NCBI GenBank assembly: GCA_903913865.1
Contig: CAIWMU010000267.1
Location: 1-34,011, forward strand
DNA length: 34,011 nt
DNA from: an uncultured Verrucomicrobia subdivision 3 bacterium
GTDB lineage: Bacteria; Verrucomicrobiota; Verrucomicrobiia; Limisphaerales; UBA8199
Direction of reading: 5' to 3'
Part shown: piece by piece, positions 23,016 to 32,591 of the stretch
Layout of the letters: the number at the start of each line of letters is the position of its first letter
Numbering within the stretch: the first letter of the stretch is position 1
Notes under the pieces: generated by a model
The model's input: only the letters and a program-made list of their open reading frames with translations
Database searches by the model: none
Told to the model about the DNA's origin: nothing
Translations under genes and position numbers: made by a program

Positions 23016-24488
23016 ATGATGAAACAACTGTCATATCTTCACGAAGGGACACTCCCGCGTTTGCGGCGACTCTGCCGGGGGCTGCTCGGGAAACTCTGCT
23101 GCGCCATTGCCTTGGTCACAGTGGTCATGGGAGTTTCTGCCGCTGCCAAACCGAACATCGTTGTCATTCTGGCTGATGATCTGGGATACGGGGACCTTGG
23201 ATGCTATGGACATCCCACGATCCGGACCCCGAATCTGGATCGGATGGCGGCGCAGGGGATGAGGTTTACCGACTTTTATTCCGCTGCTGAAGTGTGCACC
23301 CCCAGCCGCGCTGCCCTGCAGACCGGGCGTTATGCGGTGAGAAGCGGGATGGCCCATGACCAGTTCCGGGTGCTGAGGACCCGGTCCATCGGACATTTGC
23401 CCGCGAGCGAAGTCACCCTCGCTGAGAGGTTAAAAGAGGCTGGTTACCAGACCGGCATGGTGGGGAAGTGGCATCTTGGCGTGTGGTCGATCGATCCCGC
23501 AGGGCACCCCCTGAAGCACGGTTTTGATTCCTTTTTTGGGTTGCCGCATTCGAACGACATGGATCCCAGTCCAAAGGCTCCCAAGGGCGCCCCAGGGAGG
23601 GGGGATCAGGATCCGGAATGGTGGAACTCGCCTCTTTATCGGAATGAATCCATCGTGGCCCGTCCGGCGGACCAGACCCAGTTGACCCGGCTCTACACCG
23701 GGGAGGCTCAGAAGTTCATTAGGGAGAACAAGAGGAAGCCGTTTTTTCTCTATTTTGCACACACGTTTCCCCATGTGCCGTTGTTTGCGTCGGATTCGTT
23801 TCGCGGGAAGAGTCGCCGGGGATTGTATGGGGATGTGGTTGAGGAGCTGGACTGGAGCGTTGGCCAGATTCTGGGAACCTTGAAACAGGAGGGATTGGAC
23901 GGGAACACACTGGTGGTTTTCAGCAGTGACAATGGGCCATGGCTTGTGATGGATCAGCAGGGTGGATCGGCCGGACTCCTGCGGGAGGGCAAGGGAAGCA
24001 CATGGGATGGGGGCATGCGGGTGCCGGGCATTGCATGGTGGCCAGGCAAAATCAAAGCCGGGGTGGTGAATACCAATCTGGCATCGCTTCTGGATATCTT
24101 CCCGACGGCCATAAAACTCGCCGGAGCCAAATTGCCGGAGGATCGTGCGATTGATGGCGTGGATTTGGGGGATGTGTTGTTCAAAGGAGCATCCAGTCCT
24201 TCCCGGACGTTGTTTTTCTATAAGGGCACCCGGATTTTTGCCGCGCGGAAGGACCACTGGAAGATTCATTTGTTCACCCAGAAGGGATATGGGCAGCCAA
24301 AACCAGACACCCATGAACCGCCCCTGCTATTCGATCTTGATGCCGACCCGGGTGAGTCGTTCAATGTGGCGGGGAGCCATCCTGAGGTTGTCGCCGGGTT
24401 GCTGAGGGAGGTGGAGAAGCATCGGGCCACGGTTGTGCCGGTGGTTTCCCAGTTGGAATCGGTGCAGGCGGTGGATCCGGGGAAATAG
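23016..24488 (+). CDS. Sulfatase 3 (arylsulfatase A-like)
   Basis: This 490-residue type I sulfatase has a hydrophobic export segment at about 25-45 (LCCAIALVTVVMGVSAAA). It shows NIVVILADDLGYGDLGCYG (metal ligands), CTPSR with Cys94 followed by AALQTGRY, MVGKWHLG, FLYFAHTFPHVPLF, VVFSSDNGPW and GKGSTWDGGMRVPGIAWWPG. The layout is the classical arylsulfatase A/GalNAc-6-sulfatase-like one. The ATGATG at 23016-23021 lies just after an AGGAAAG, so the long in-frame extension into sulfatase 2 is not needed. It probably acts with its two neighbours on one sulfated polymer, each at a different sulfate position; that division of labour is inference. Confidence 0.92.
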   Translation: MMKQLSYLHEGTLPRLRRLCRGLLGKLCCAIALVTVVMGVSAAAKPNIVVILADDLGYGDLGCYGHPTIRTPNLDRMAAQGMRFTDFYSAAEVCTPSRAALQTGRYAVRSGMAHDQFRVLRTRSIGHLPASEVTLAERLKEAGYQTGMVGKWHLGVWSIDPAGHPLKHGFDSFFGLPHSNDMDPSPKAPKGAPGRGDQDPEWWNSPLYRNESIVARPADQTQLTRLYTGEAQKFIRENKRKPFFLYFAHTFPHVPLFASDSFRGKSRRGLYGDVVEELDWSVGQILGTLKQEGLDGNTLVVFSSDNGPWLVMDQQGGSAGLLREGKGSTWDGGMRVPGIAWWPGKIKAGVVNTNLASLLDIFPTAIKLAGAKLPEDRAIDGVDLGDVLFKGASSPSRTLFFYKGTRIFAARKDHWKIHLFTQKGYGQPKPDTHEPPLLFDLDADPGESFNVAGSHPEVVAGLLREVEKHRATVVPVVSQLESVQAVDPGK

Positions 24489-24666
24489 CACGTCCGGGAG
24501 AGATTTTGAGAAGTGCTTCGTGGCGTGCGGTTTGGGTTTGATGGGCTGTGGGCAGAGGAAGGGTGCGCCGATGCAATTCCGGTTGCGCGACACCGCTTCC
24601 CGCCTTACTGTCTTTGGCGGTGACCGAACCCGGAATTACCCCGCCTTCGGATTCGGCACCCAAGCT

Positions 24667-26895
24667 ATGGGAAAGAAAAAATTGTTACAGCATCCGGCAA
24701 AAAGCGCAGGCGGCGTGAGTCCCAAACAGTCGCCCACGCGAAATCCGCTATCCTCCACCGGCAAGCCAAAGGCGCGACAGGTCGCCAAACGACCCGCAGT
24801 CAAGTCTGGCAAATCTGCCATCCTCAAGCCAGTCAACCCGCTGGTCAGGGCGGGGCAGTTGCCCAAGAGATCCACTTCAGTGGTCGCGAAGCCAAAAAAG
24901 GTGGTAAGTGCTTCAGCCAAAAAATCTTCCGGGGTTGTGGCGAAGATCGTTGCCAGGACGGTGAAGCCGACCGCTCGAACAAAAAGCCCGCCAACCCCTT
25001 CGGCGCCAAAGGCGGTCCCAACCAAACCTCAAGCCAGCAAGCCTGAACCGGTTGCAGTCGTGCCATCTCCCGCTCCTGTTAAGAAGGTTAAGCGAACCAA
25101 AGCCGCAGAATCTTCGGTTGCCCAGACGGAAAAGCAGCCTGCCGCCAAGCCCGCAAAAGTGGCTGGAAAGCACCCCAAATCTCAAGCCAAAGCTGGATCG
25201 GAGATCCCCCCCGTAAAACCGCGAGCGATCCGAAAGCCAAAACCGGTTGTCGAGCCCGGTCCAATTCCCGTGCAACCGAAAGAGGCCGCTCCAATCGCAG
25301 TCACACCGGTTGTCGCAGCGATCAAGCCTGCCACCAAGGGCAGGAGGATATCTCCCGGGAAGAAGTCTCCTGTCGGTGTCCCCCCTGCGATTTCGACCAA
25401 GGTGGTCGCCCCCCCTGAGGGTGTGGATGCGCCAGTTGTTGCGGGTGTCCCCGTGGTGCTTGCATCCCCGACAGAGGTATTGGTTGCCGGGTCTGCCACG
25501 GTGGAACCTACTCTGCGATCCGCCGGGGCAGGGGTTGTGGCACAACCGTCTGTCGCGAGTGCGCCGGTTGTTCCTTCACCTGCCCAACCCAAAGGCGAAC
25601 CGGTTTTTATCAAGAGCTCCTGGGATGGATCATTGATTCAAGTCCCGCCGATCCTGCTTGAGGGTGATTCTCCACAGGTTGAGCGGGTGTTGGCTGGAAC
25701 TGCTCCCCGGGAAGACACTCTTCCGGTTTTGGACAAGCCGGTGACCGGTACCCCTCAGGAATCCAGTGTGGGAACGCTGCATCTCACTCCACGCGATCCC
25801 CGTTGCCTTTACGCCGACTGGGATTTGCCATTCGAGCAGCAGATGGCCTGCAACGCGGAATCGGTCGATCAACACCTGGTTTTGCGTGTGCATGAGGGAG
25901 TCCCGGAGGGGGCGACTTCTTCGGAAATGCACTTGCACCCGGACTCCAGGCACTGGTTTGTGCATGTGGATCGTCCCGGAGTGCCTTATGTTGCCGAGTT
26001 GGGTTACGCCACAACGTGCGGTGCCTGGGTTTCGCTCGCGAAGTCGGAACCGGTGAGCACCCCGTCGGTGGGAGATGCGCGGCAGACAGGTTTGGTTGAA
26101 TTTGTCGAGCCACACACTCAGGTTGTGCCTCCGGCGGTTGTTGCTGCGCAACCGCAACCGGAAGCCGCTCCCGCTGTTTTGGAACAACCGGTGCCGTCCC
26201 CAGCCCTGCCAATGCCGGTGGTGGATCCGGTGGGGACTGGGGAGATTCCACCCCCACCATCCGAGGTCTTCGCACCTGTTTTCCCTGTCGCAGCCAGGGT
26301 TGATCCCTTACTCGCAGGGGATGTTCCTGCTGCCGCAGTGCAGGGGACCCTGCCAGCGCCGACCTGGATTCCTGTGACTGCTCCCGTCTGGCCAGCCGGG
26401 GGACAGCAGGCACTTCCCGAATTGCTGGAGCGGATCTCCGGGCGTCGCAGTGCGATCGGATCGGCTGAGATTAACGAGTTGCTCAAGCCTGGGGTGGTGG
26501 CCGGGGATGAACTGTCCTCAGTGGGCCTCGCTGCCAAGCACGCGGCTCGGGAGAGCTGTTCCTCGGACTCCAATCCGGTTCCTCCCGAAGCACCGGGCGG
26601 CCCGGGGTTTTGGCTGCAGGTCAATGCCGAGCTGGTGGTCTATGGTGCCACCGATCCCAGTGCCCGCGTTACAATCGGGGGACACCCGATCCGCCTGCGG
26701 CCGGATGGTTCCTTCAGCTATCGATTTGCCCTGCCGGACGGGGCATACGAGTTGCCGATTGTGGCCGTGGCAGCGCACGGCGACGAGCGTTCTGCCGCGA
26801 TGCGTTTCAGCCGGGGAACGGAATATTCAGGTGAGGTGGGGGCACACCCGCAGTGCGCATCCCTGAAGCCGCCGGTTCCCGACTCCGTTCAATGA
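24667..26895 (+). CDS. DUF4912 protein with long Lys/Pro/Ala-rich N-terminus
   Basis: This protein of about 742 residues begins with roughly 350 residues of low-complexity, basic Lys/Pro/Ala/Val sequence (MGKKKLLQHPAKSAGG, then many KPK and AKP steps), like a disordered histone H1-type tail. A DUF4912 domain follows at about 366-465 (LTPRDPRCLYADWDLP, HLHPDSRHWFVHVDRPG, YVAELGY). After a Pro-rich linker, a second conserved block lies at about 635-735 (FWLQVNAELVVYGATDPSA, IRLRPDGSFSYRFALPDG, MRFSRGTEYSGEVGAHPQ). The function of DUF4912 is unknown; in many genomes it sits next to the GH57 glucan enzyme, as here, where its stop overlaps the GH57 ATG. ATG 24667 fits the basic N-terminus; an upstream ATG at 24571 is possible. 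Confidence 0.82.
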   Translation: MGKKKLLQHPAKSAGGVSPKQSPTRNPLSSTGKPKARQVAKRPAVKSGKSAILKPVNPLVRAGQLPKRSTSVVAKPKKVVSASAKKSSGVVAKIVARTVKPTARTKSPPTPSAPKAVPTKPQASKPEPVAVVPSPAPVKKVKRTKAAESSVAQTEKQPAAKPAKVAGKHPKSQAKAGSEIPPVKPRAIRKPKPVVEPGPIPVQPKEAAPIAVTPVVAAIKPATKGRRISPGKKSPVGVPPAISTKVVAPPEGVDAPVVAGVPVVLASPTEVLVAGSATVEPTLRSAGAGVVAQPSVASAPVVPSPAQPKGEPVFIKSSWDGSLIQVPPILLEGDSPQVERVLAGTAPREDTLPVLDKPVTGTPQESSVGTLHLTPRDPRCLYADWDLPFEQQMACNAESVDQHLVLRVHEGVPEGATSSEMHLHPDSRHWFVHVDRPGVPYVAELGYATTCGAWVSLAKSEPVSTPSVGDARQTGLVEFVEPHTQVVPPAVVAAQPQPEAAPAVLEQPVPSPALPMPVVDPVGTGEIPPPPSEVFAPVFPVAARVDPLLAGDVPAAAVQGTLPAPTWIPVTAPVWPAGGQQALPELLERISGRRSAIGSAEINELLKPGVVAGDELSSVGLAAKHAARESCSSDSNPVPPEAPGGPGFWLQVNAELVVYGATDPSARVTIGGHPIRLRPDGSFSYRFALPDGAYELPIVAVAAHGDERSAAMRFSRGTEYSGEVGAHPQCASLKPPVPDSVQ

Positions 26896-28490
26896 GCCCT
26901 GCGCATCTATGCTTGGTGCTGCACGCCCATCTTCCCTTCGTGCGGCATCCGGAGCATGAGCGCTTTCTGGAGGAGAGCTGGTTTTTCGAGGCGGTCATTG
27001 AATCGTATTTGCCGCTGGTGAACGTGTTGGATGGTTGGAACCGTGACCGAATCCGGGCACGGATGACCTTCACAATCACCCCCACGCTATGCTCAATGCT
27101 TCGGGATCCGCTGCTCCAGATCCGGTGCGGCCGGCATCTTGACCGTTTGATCGAACTGGCAGAACGGGAGATTCACCGCAACACCTTCCTGAAGGATTTT
27201 CAGGCGGTGGCGATGTTTTATCATGAGAGATTGACGGTCTTGCGGGGGATTTGGACCCGCTGCGAAGGGGACCTGCTGCGGCGGTTCAAGGAGGCGCGTG
27301 AGAGGGGGCAGATCGAAATCATCACCAGCGCTGCGACCCATGCTTTGTTGCCCCTCTTGAGCGCACATCCTCCGGCGGTGCGGGGGCAATTGCTGACAGC
27401 CCGGGATCATTACCGGGAATGCTTCGGTATTGATCCGGAAGGAATCTGGCTGCCTGAATGTGCATGGTCAGAGAGGCTTGAGCCGCTGCTGCTCGAGGCG
27501 GGGTTGAAGTGGTTCATCACGGACACGCAGGGGGTGGTCAAAGCCCGTCCCGAACCCCAATTCGGCCACTTCGCGCCTGTGGCGACTCCGGGCGGGCTTC
27601 TGGCTTTTGGCAGGGATCCCGAAACCGCCCGGCAGGTCTGGAGCCGGGAGGAGGGCTATCCCGGCGACTTCCGCTACCGTGATTTTTACAGGGATATTGG
27701 GTTTGATCTGGATCTGGAATATCTGGAGCCATACCTGGGGGCGCCGGGTGTGAGGGGATTCACCGGAATGAAGTATCATCGCATCACGGGTGCGGGCGGA
27801 GTCAAGGAGCCCTATCACCGAGGGCTGGCGATGGAGGCGGCCCGGGAACATGCATACCACTTTCTGGTGGCAAGATTGGGGAGGACGAGGGAATTGCGCG
27901 ATGTTCTGCCCCAGGCACCTCTGTTCCTGTGCCCCTATGACGCAGAGCTGTTCGGTCATTGGTGGTATGAGGGGCCGGAGTTTATCGACTCATTGGCCCG
28001 GCAGGCACAGGGGTATGCGGATGAAATCGTGCTTAGTTCCCCGGCCGACTTTATTTCGGGGAGGGGGAGGGCCCAGGTGGGGATGCCTGCGGATTCAAGC
28101 TGGGGGGAGGATGGGTATTGGAAGGTTTGGCTGAATGAAAAAAACCATTGGATTCACCCATCCACCCGGGAGGCCGGTGTGAGAATGAGTGGCCTGGTGC
28201 GGAAGCACGGTCAGGCGGTGGGTGTTCCGGCCCGTGTCTTGAAGCAGGCTGCGCGCGAGTTGCTTCTGGCGCAGTCGAGCGATTGGCCATTCATTCTCCG
28301 CATGGGAACCTCACCGGACTATGCGCGGCGGAGGGTCATTGAGCATCTCGAACACTTTGACCGACTCTGGCAGATGCTGGAGACCGGAAACGTGGATGAG
28401 GCGTGGCTGGGGCAATTGGAGTCACGCGACAACCTGTTCCCATCCATCCGCCCGGCCTATTGGGAAACCTCCCATGCCGGGCGTGATTAA
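26892..28490 (+). CDS. GH57 1,4-alpha-glucan branching-type enzyme (DUF1957)
   Basis: This 532-residue enzyme of glycoside hydrolase family 57 lacks a signal peptide, so it should be cytoplasmic. It opens with LVLHAHLPFVRHPEHERFLEE, the standard N-terminal GH57 strand. The probable catalytic nucleophile is Glu189 in GIWLPECAWS, and the acid/base Asp350 in CPYDAELFGHWWYEGP; both agree with characterised GH57 branching enzymes. The C-terminal DUF1957-type helical domain (about 410-520, with LLLAQSSDWPFIL) is complete. The reaction would be transfer of alpha-1,4 chains to make alpha-1,6 branches in glycogen-like polymers, though some relatives are mainly hydrolytic. The ATG overlaps the stop of the DUF4912 gene (ATGA), implying coupled translation. 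It converges on hflX, with four bases between them. Confidence 0.92.
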   Translation: MSPAHLCLVLHAHLPFVRHPEHERFLEESWFFEAVIESYLPLVNVLDGWNRDRIRARMTFTITPTLCSMLRDPLLQIRCGRHLDRLIELAEREIHRNTFLKDFQAVAMFYHERLTVLRGIWTRCEGDLLRRFKEARERGQIEIITSAATHALLPLLSAHPPAVRGQLLTARDHYRECFGIDPEGIWLPECAWSERLEPLLLEAGLKWFITDTQGVVKARPEPQFGHFAPVATPGGLLAFGRDPETARQVWSREEGYPGDFRYRDFYRDIGFDLDLEYLEPYLGAPGVRGFTGMKYHRITGAGGVKEPYHRGLAMEAAREHAYHFLVARLGRTRELRDVLPQAPLFLCPYDAELFGHWWYEGPEFIDSLARQAQGYADEIVLSSPADFISGRGRAQVGMPADSSWGEDGYWKVWLNEKNHWIHPSTREAGVRMSGLVRKHGQAVGVPARVLKQAARELLLAQSSDWPFILRMGTSPDYARRRVIEHLEHFDRLWQMLETGNVDEAWLGQLESRDNLFPSIRPAYWETSHAGRD

Positions 28491-28494
28491 GTAA

Positions 28495-29838
28495 TCAGGA
28501 AGTTTGCAACTCCCGGACGAGGTATTGGGCAAACTCCTCGTGCAGATGTGGGGGAATGCGGGCCTTGAACCGTGCCTTCTCCCCCTCATAGTTCCGCTCA
28601 ATCACCTGGCCGATTTCATGGAGCCGTGCGATCACGCCGGTCCTGTCATGCGGTATCTCGAGTTCCAGAAATTCGCGGGTGGGGCGAATACGGCTTCCGA
28701 GTTCGTTAATCAGGGTGGGGACGCCATCCCCCGTTGTGGCAGAGATGGAGACTCCCTGGGGATACTGCTCCAAAAAGCGTGTGAGCACCGTCTTATCGGC
28801 AGCCAGTCGGTCAACCTTGTTGAATACCATCAAGGTCGGCTTGCCATCTGCACCGATTTCCTTGAGCACGGCATCCACGGATTGGATCTGTTCCTCCGCC
28901 TGTGGATGACTGGCATCGACGACGTGCAGGAGCATGTCCGCCTGAACCACTTCCTCGAGGGTGGCCTTGAAAGCCTCAACGAGACCGTGGGGGAGTTTCC
29001 GGATGAAGCCCACGGTGTCTGTCAAAAGCACGTTTTGATTCGTGGGGAGACGGAGACGCCGGGTGGTGGGGTCGAGCGTGGCAAAAAGTTTGTTCTCAGC
29101 CAGAACAGTGGAGCCGGTGAGTGAGTTCAGGAGGGTTGATTTTCCTGCGTTGGTGTAGCCAACGATGGATGCCAGGGCCCAGTAATTCCGCTGGCGGGCA
29201 TTCCGCTGGATGCCCCGCTGGCGGCGCACCACTTCCAATTCATCCTCGATGCGTGAGATTCTGTCCTGGACACGGCGGCGGTCGGTTTCCAACTGGGTTT
29301 CACCCTCACCGCCACGCATGCCGATGCCGCCCTTTTGGCGGGTCAAGTGGCCCCAGAAACGGGTCAAGCGGGGCAGCAGGTGTTGCAATTGCGCCAGTTC
29401 GATCTGCATCTTGCCCTCGCGGGTCCGGGCGCGCTGGGCGAAAATATCCAGAATGAGGGATGTGCGGTCGAGGACTTTGCAGTTGAAGACCCGTTCCAAA
29501 TTCCGGCTTTGGGCCGGGGACAACTCATCGTCGAAAATGACGGTATCCACTTCGGCTTCGCGGCATTTCTCCGCAAACTCCCCGGCTTTGCCGGTACCGA
29601 TGTAGGTGCTTGCGCAGGGGGAAGCCATCTTCTGTATTCCTGTGCCCACAACTCTGCCACCGGCGGTGATGGCCAGTTCGGAGAGTTCCGCGAGGGATTC
29701 CTCCGTTCCACAGACTTCGCGGGTCTTCAACTCCACACCGACCAGGAAGACCCGTTCAGTTTTCCGGTTCCGCGTATCAATTAATGCTTTCAATCGCTCA
29801 GTTCTGTATCCTGTCCTATGCAAGTCAGGGTAACACAT
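28495..29838 (-). CDS. hflX: GTPase HflX
   Basis: This protein of about 447 residues has the full HflX architecture: an N-terminal HflX domain (about 15-190, with FLVGVEL and VIFDDELSPAQSRNLE), a coiled-coil linker containing KGGIGMRGGEGETQLETDRR, and the G domain with P-loop GYTNAGKST (227-235), DTVGFIRKLPHGL (G3) and NKVD (G4). HflX binds the 50S ribosome, splits stalled or heat-damaged ribosomes and can act as an RNA helicase. The ATG at 29838 is chosen because family similarity starts just after it. An ATG at 29949 would add 37 residues, partly translated from a C-run/G-run hairpin, which seems unlikely. Confidence 0.95.
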   Translation of the reverse strand: MCYPDLHRTGYRTERLKALIDTRNRKTERVFLVGVELKTREVCGTEESLAELSELAITAGGRVVGTGIQKMASPCASTYIGTGKAGEFAEKCREAEVDTVIFDDELSPAQSRNLERVFNCKVLDRTSLILDIFAQRARTREGKMQIELAQLQHLLPRLTRFWGHLTRQKGGIGMRGGEGETQLETDRRRVQDRISRIEDELEVVRRQRGIQRNARQRNYWALASIVGYTNAGKSTLLNSLTGSTVLAENKLFATLDPTTRRLRLPTNQNVLLTDTVGFIRKLPHGLVEAFKATLEEVVQADMLLHVVDASHPQAEEQIQSVDAVLKEIGADGKPTLMVFNKVDRLAADKTVLTRFLEQYPQGVSISATTGDGVPTLINELGSRIRPTREFLELEIPHDRTGVIARLHEIGQVIERNYEGEKARFKARIPPHLHEEFAQYLVRELQTS

Positions 29839-30053
29839 CCAGCCGATGGGACCAAGCCCTACTTGCAGTTCACGGGATCCCCCCTTTCCGGGGGGGGGCG
29901 ATGGCTTCAGGCGTGCCTCCTGAACCGGGGGCGCAGCAGGATCGACCATGCGCGTCGGCGGGCTCTGTCAGGGACAGGAATTTCGCAGGGAAAGGGGCAA
30001 TTAAGGCTTGATTGAAATCCGGGGAAGGGTTCTTCTATGGCAACACCAACGCT

Positions 30054-31190
30054 ATGAAAAAGATCAGAATCGGATTGATTGGCTACGGCTTCATGGGCCG
30101 GGCCCACTCGAACGCATTTCGCAAAGCCCCCAATTTTTTCGACCTTGAATATGAGCCGGTTCTTCAGGCCGTTTGCGGCCGGGACGAGGCCAAGGTCAAA
30201 GCCTTCGCAGCACGCTGGGGCTACGCTTCCCATGAAACCGATTGGCGCAAGCTCATCGCCCGGGAGGATATCGATCTGGTGGACATCGCCTGTCCGAACG
30301 ATCTGCACAAGGAGATGGCGGTGGCGGCTGCCAAGGCCGGGAAAATGATCCTGTGCGAGAAGCCTCTGGCCCGCACCGGCGCTGAAGGCCTGGTCATGGT
30401 GAAGGCCATCGAAAAGGCAGGGGTGCCGAACATGGTCTGGTATAACTACCGGCGCGTGCCGGCCGTGACCCTGGCCCACCAACTCATTGGCGAGGGGCGC
30501 CTGGGTCGTATTTTCCATTACCGCGCAAAGTTTCTTCAGGATTGGACCATCTCGGCCGATCTGCCTCAGGGCGGGGCGGGGTTGTGGCGGTTGGATGCGA
30601 GTGTTGCGGGGAGTGGTGTGACGGGGGACCTGCTCGCCCACTGCATTGACACGGCCCTTTGGCTGAACGGGCCGATGACGAAGGTGAACGCGATGACCGA
30701 GACCTTCATCAAGCAGCGCACACACAACCTGACCGGCAAGGTCGAGAAGGTGACGATCGACGACGCCTGCGCATTTCTGGCGAAGTTCGACAATGGATCC
30801 CTTGCCACCTTCGAATCAACCCGCTATGCGCGGGGACACAAGGCGCTCTACACCCTTGAGATCAATGGTGAGAACGCGTCGATCGCCTGGGATCTGCATG
30901 ACCTGCATCGGCTGCAGTATTTTGATCATCGGGATGAGGGGAAAGTGCGCGGGTGGCGCAGCATTCATGTGACAGATGGGGACCAACCCTACATGTCCAA
31001 ATGGTGGGTGCCCGGCCTCCAGATCGGTTATGAGCACAGTTTTGTCCATCAATTCGCCGACTTCCTTCAAGGGCTTGCCTCAGGCAAACCCGCAAGCCCG
31101 ACCTTCAGGGATGCCCTCGCCACCCAGTATGTTTGCGATGCAGTCCTGAAGTCGGCTGACACGGAAAAGTGGGAGAAAGTCCGGTCCTGA
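30054..31190 (+). CDS. Gfo/Idh/MocA family oxidoreductase
   Basis: This 378-residue NAD(P)-dependent dehydrogenase has an N-terminal Rossmann fold starting [20 protein letters not shown] (G-x-G-x-x-G), then [16 protein letters not shown] and the family signature CEKPLA with Lys103. The C-terminal alpha/beta domain includes [14 protein letters not shown] (His is the probable catalytic base) and [14 protein letters not shown]. Such enzymes oxidise or reduce sugars, inositols or their derivatives in the cytoplasm; the substrate cannot be read from the sequence. The ATG at 30054 starts the Rossmann strand exactly; an upstream TTG at 30012 is unlikely. It is divergent from hflX, with 215 bases between that include the imperfect palindrome TTCAGGCGTGCCTCCTGAA. 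Confidence 0.93.
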   Translation: MKKIRIGLIGYGFMGRAHSNAFRKAPNFFDLEYEPVLQAVCGRDEAKVKAFAARWGYASHETDWRKLIAREDIDLVDIACPNDLHKEMAVAAAKAGKMILCEKPLARTGAEGLVMVKAIEKAGVPNMVWYNYRRVPAVTLAHQLIGEGRLGRIFHYRAKFLQDWTISADLPQGGAGLWRLDASVAGSGVTGDLLAHCIDTALWLNGPMTKVNAMTETFIKQRTHNLTGKVEKVTIDDACAFLAKFDNGSLATFESTRYARGHKALYTLEINGENASIAWDLHDLHRLQYFDHRDEGKVRGWRSIHVTDGDQPYMSKWWVPGLQIGYEHSFVHQFADFLQGLASGKPASPTFRDALATQYVCDAVLKSADTEKWEKVRS

Positions 31191-31240
31191 ACTGGAGCAA
31201 CGTTCTTGCGCCTTTGTAAAATCCTGCTTCAATCCGCCCG

Positions 31241-32539
31241 ATGAAAATTTTGGTAGTCGGATCGGGTGGACGGGAGCATGCACTCGTGTGGAAGCTGGCC
31301 GCTTCGATGCGTGTAAGGCGCATGTGGTGTGCTCCGGGCAATGCGGGCATCGGTCTGGAGGAACTTGCCTGTGGCAGTGGCCGGGTGGAGTGTGTGCCAA
31401 TCCCGGCCGAGGAGATAGACGTTCTGCTGGAGTTTGCCCGGTCGCACAAGCCGGATTTGACAGTTGTAGGCCCCGACAATCCATTGGCGCTGGGCATCGT
31501 TGACCGGTTCCAACGGGAGGGGCTTCCCATCTGGGGGCCAAACCAAAGCGCTGCACGGTTTGAGAGCTCAAAAGTCTTTTCCCAGGAATTCATGGAGAGG
31601 TATGGAATTCCCACCGCACGGGCCGGGACATTCAGCGATGCAGGGGAGGCGAAGGAATTCGCGAGAACGCTGGACGGGCGTTGCGCCGTGAAGGCCGATG
31701 GTCTTGCGTTGGGCAAGGGTGTTTTGATCTGCCAGAATAAAGAGGAGGCTTACCGTGCCATAGAGGAAATCCTGGTGCAGCGCACCTTTGGCAGTGCCGG
31801 GGCGACGGTGGTGATTCAGGAGTTTCTGGAGGGGACGGAGGTTTCTCTGCACGCACTGTGCGATGGCCGGACGGCCCTGATGTTTCCCACCTCACAGGAT
31901 CACAAGCGGGCGATGGACCAGGACATGGGGTTAAATACTGGCGGGATGGGGACGTATTCCCCGACACCGTTTCTTTCCGGGGATGAGCTGGAGAAGGTGG
32001 GGCGGTCCATACTGGATCCATGGTTGGCAGGTTGCGCGCGGGAGGGGATTGATTTCAAGGGGATTCTTTATCCGGGGGTCATGCTGACCGCCCAGGGGGC
32101 GAAGGTGCTGGAATTCAACGCCCGATTTGGGGACCCTGAAACACAGGTCTATCTGACCCGGCTCGAGAATGATCTTTTGGAATTGCTCGAAGCGAGCGTT
32201 GCCGGGAGTCTCCACCGGATTGAACTGCGGTGGAGGCCGGATGTTTCCGTGTGTGTTGTGATGGCCTCAGGAGGCTATCCTGGAGCCTACGAAAAGGGCT
32301 GTGTCATCAAGGGATTGGATCAGGCCGATCAGATCCCCGGAACGAAGGTGTTCCATGCTGGAACGGCCATGAAAAACGGGGAGGTTGTGACCAACGGCGG
32401 GCGGGTTCTTGGGGTGACTGCCCTGGGGCGGGATCTTGTCCAGGCCCGGAACGCTGCCTATGCTGCCGTGGATCGAATCCGATTCAAGGGAGCGCAGTGG
32501 CGGAGTGATATTGGCTGGCGGGCGATGAAGCCATCGTGA
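31241..32539 (+). CDS. purD: Phosphoribosylamine-glycine ligase PurD
   Basis: This 432-residue enzyme catalyses the second step of purine synthesis: ATP-dependent ligation of glycine to 5-phosphoribosylamine, giving GAR. The sequence shows the GARS N domain (MKILVVGSGGREHAL, then TVVGPDNPLALGIVD), the ATP-grasp domain (VKADGLALGKGV, SQDHKRAMDQDMGLNTGGMG, LEFNARFGDPETQ with metal-binding Glu and Asn) and the C-terminal GARS C domain (MASGGYPGAYEKG, FHAGTA, GGRVLGVTA). The length is normal. The ATG follows the Gfo/Idh stop by 50 bases, and the RNase HIII gene begins right after. Confidence 0.97.
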   Translation: MKILVVGSGGREHALVWKLAASMRVRRMWCAPGNAGIGLEELACGSGRVECVPIPAEEIDVLLEFARSHKPDLTVVGPDNPLALGIVDRFQREGLPIWGPNQSAARFESSKVFSQEFMERYGIPTARAGTFSDAGEAKEFARTLDGRCAVKADGLALGKGVLICQNKEEAYRAIEEILVQRTFGSAGATVVIQEFLEGTEVSLHALCDGRTALMFPTSQDHKRAMDQDMGLNTGGMGTYSPTPFLSGDELEKVGRSILDPWLAGCAREGIDFKGILYPGVMLTAQGAKVLEFNARFGDPETQVYLTRLENDLLELLEASVAGSLHRIELRWRPDVSVCVVMASGGYPGAYEKGCVIKGLDQADQIPGTKVFHAGTAMKNGEVVTNGGRVLGVTALGRDLVQARNAAYAAVDRIRFKGAQWRSDIGWRAMKPS

Positions 32540-32591
32540 GGTGCAGGTCAACACGCCGCTCAATCCCGAAGATTCAATCCGTCTGGACGAA

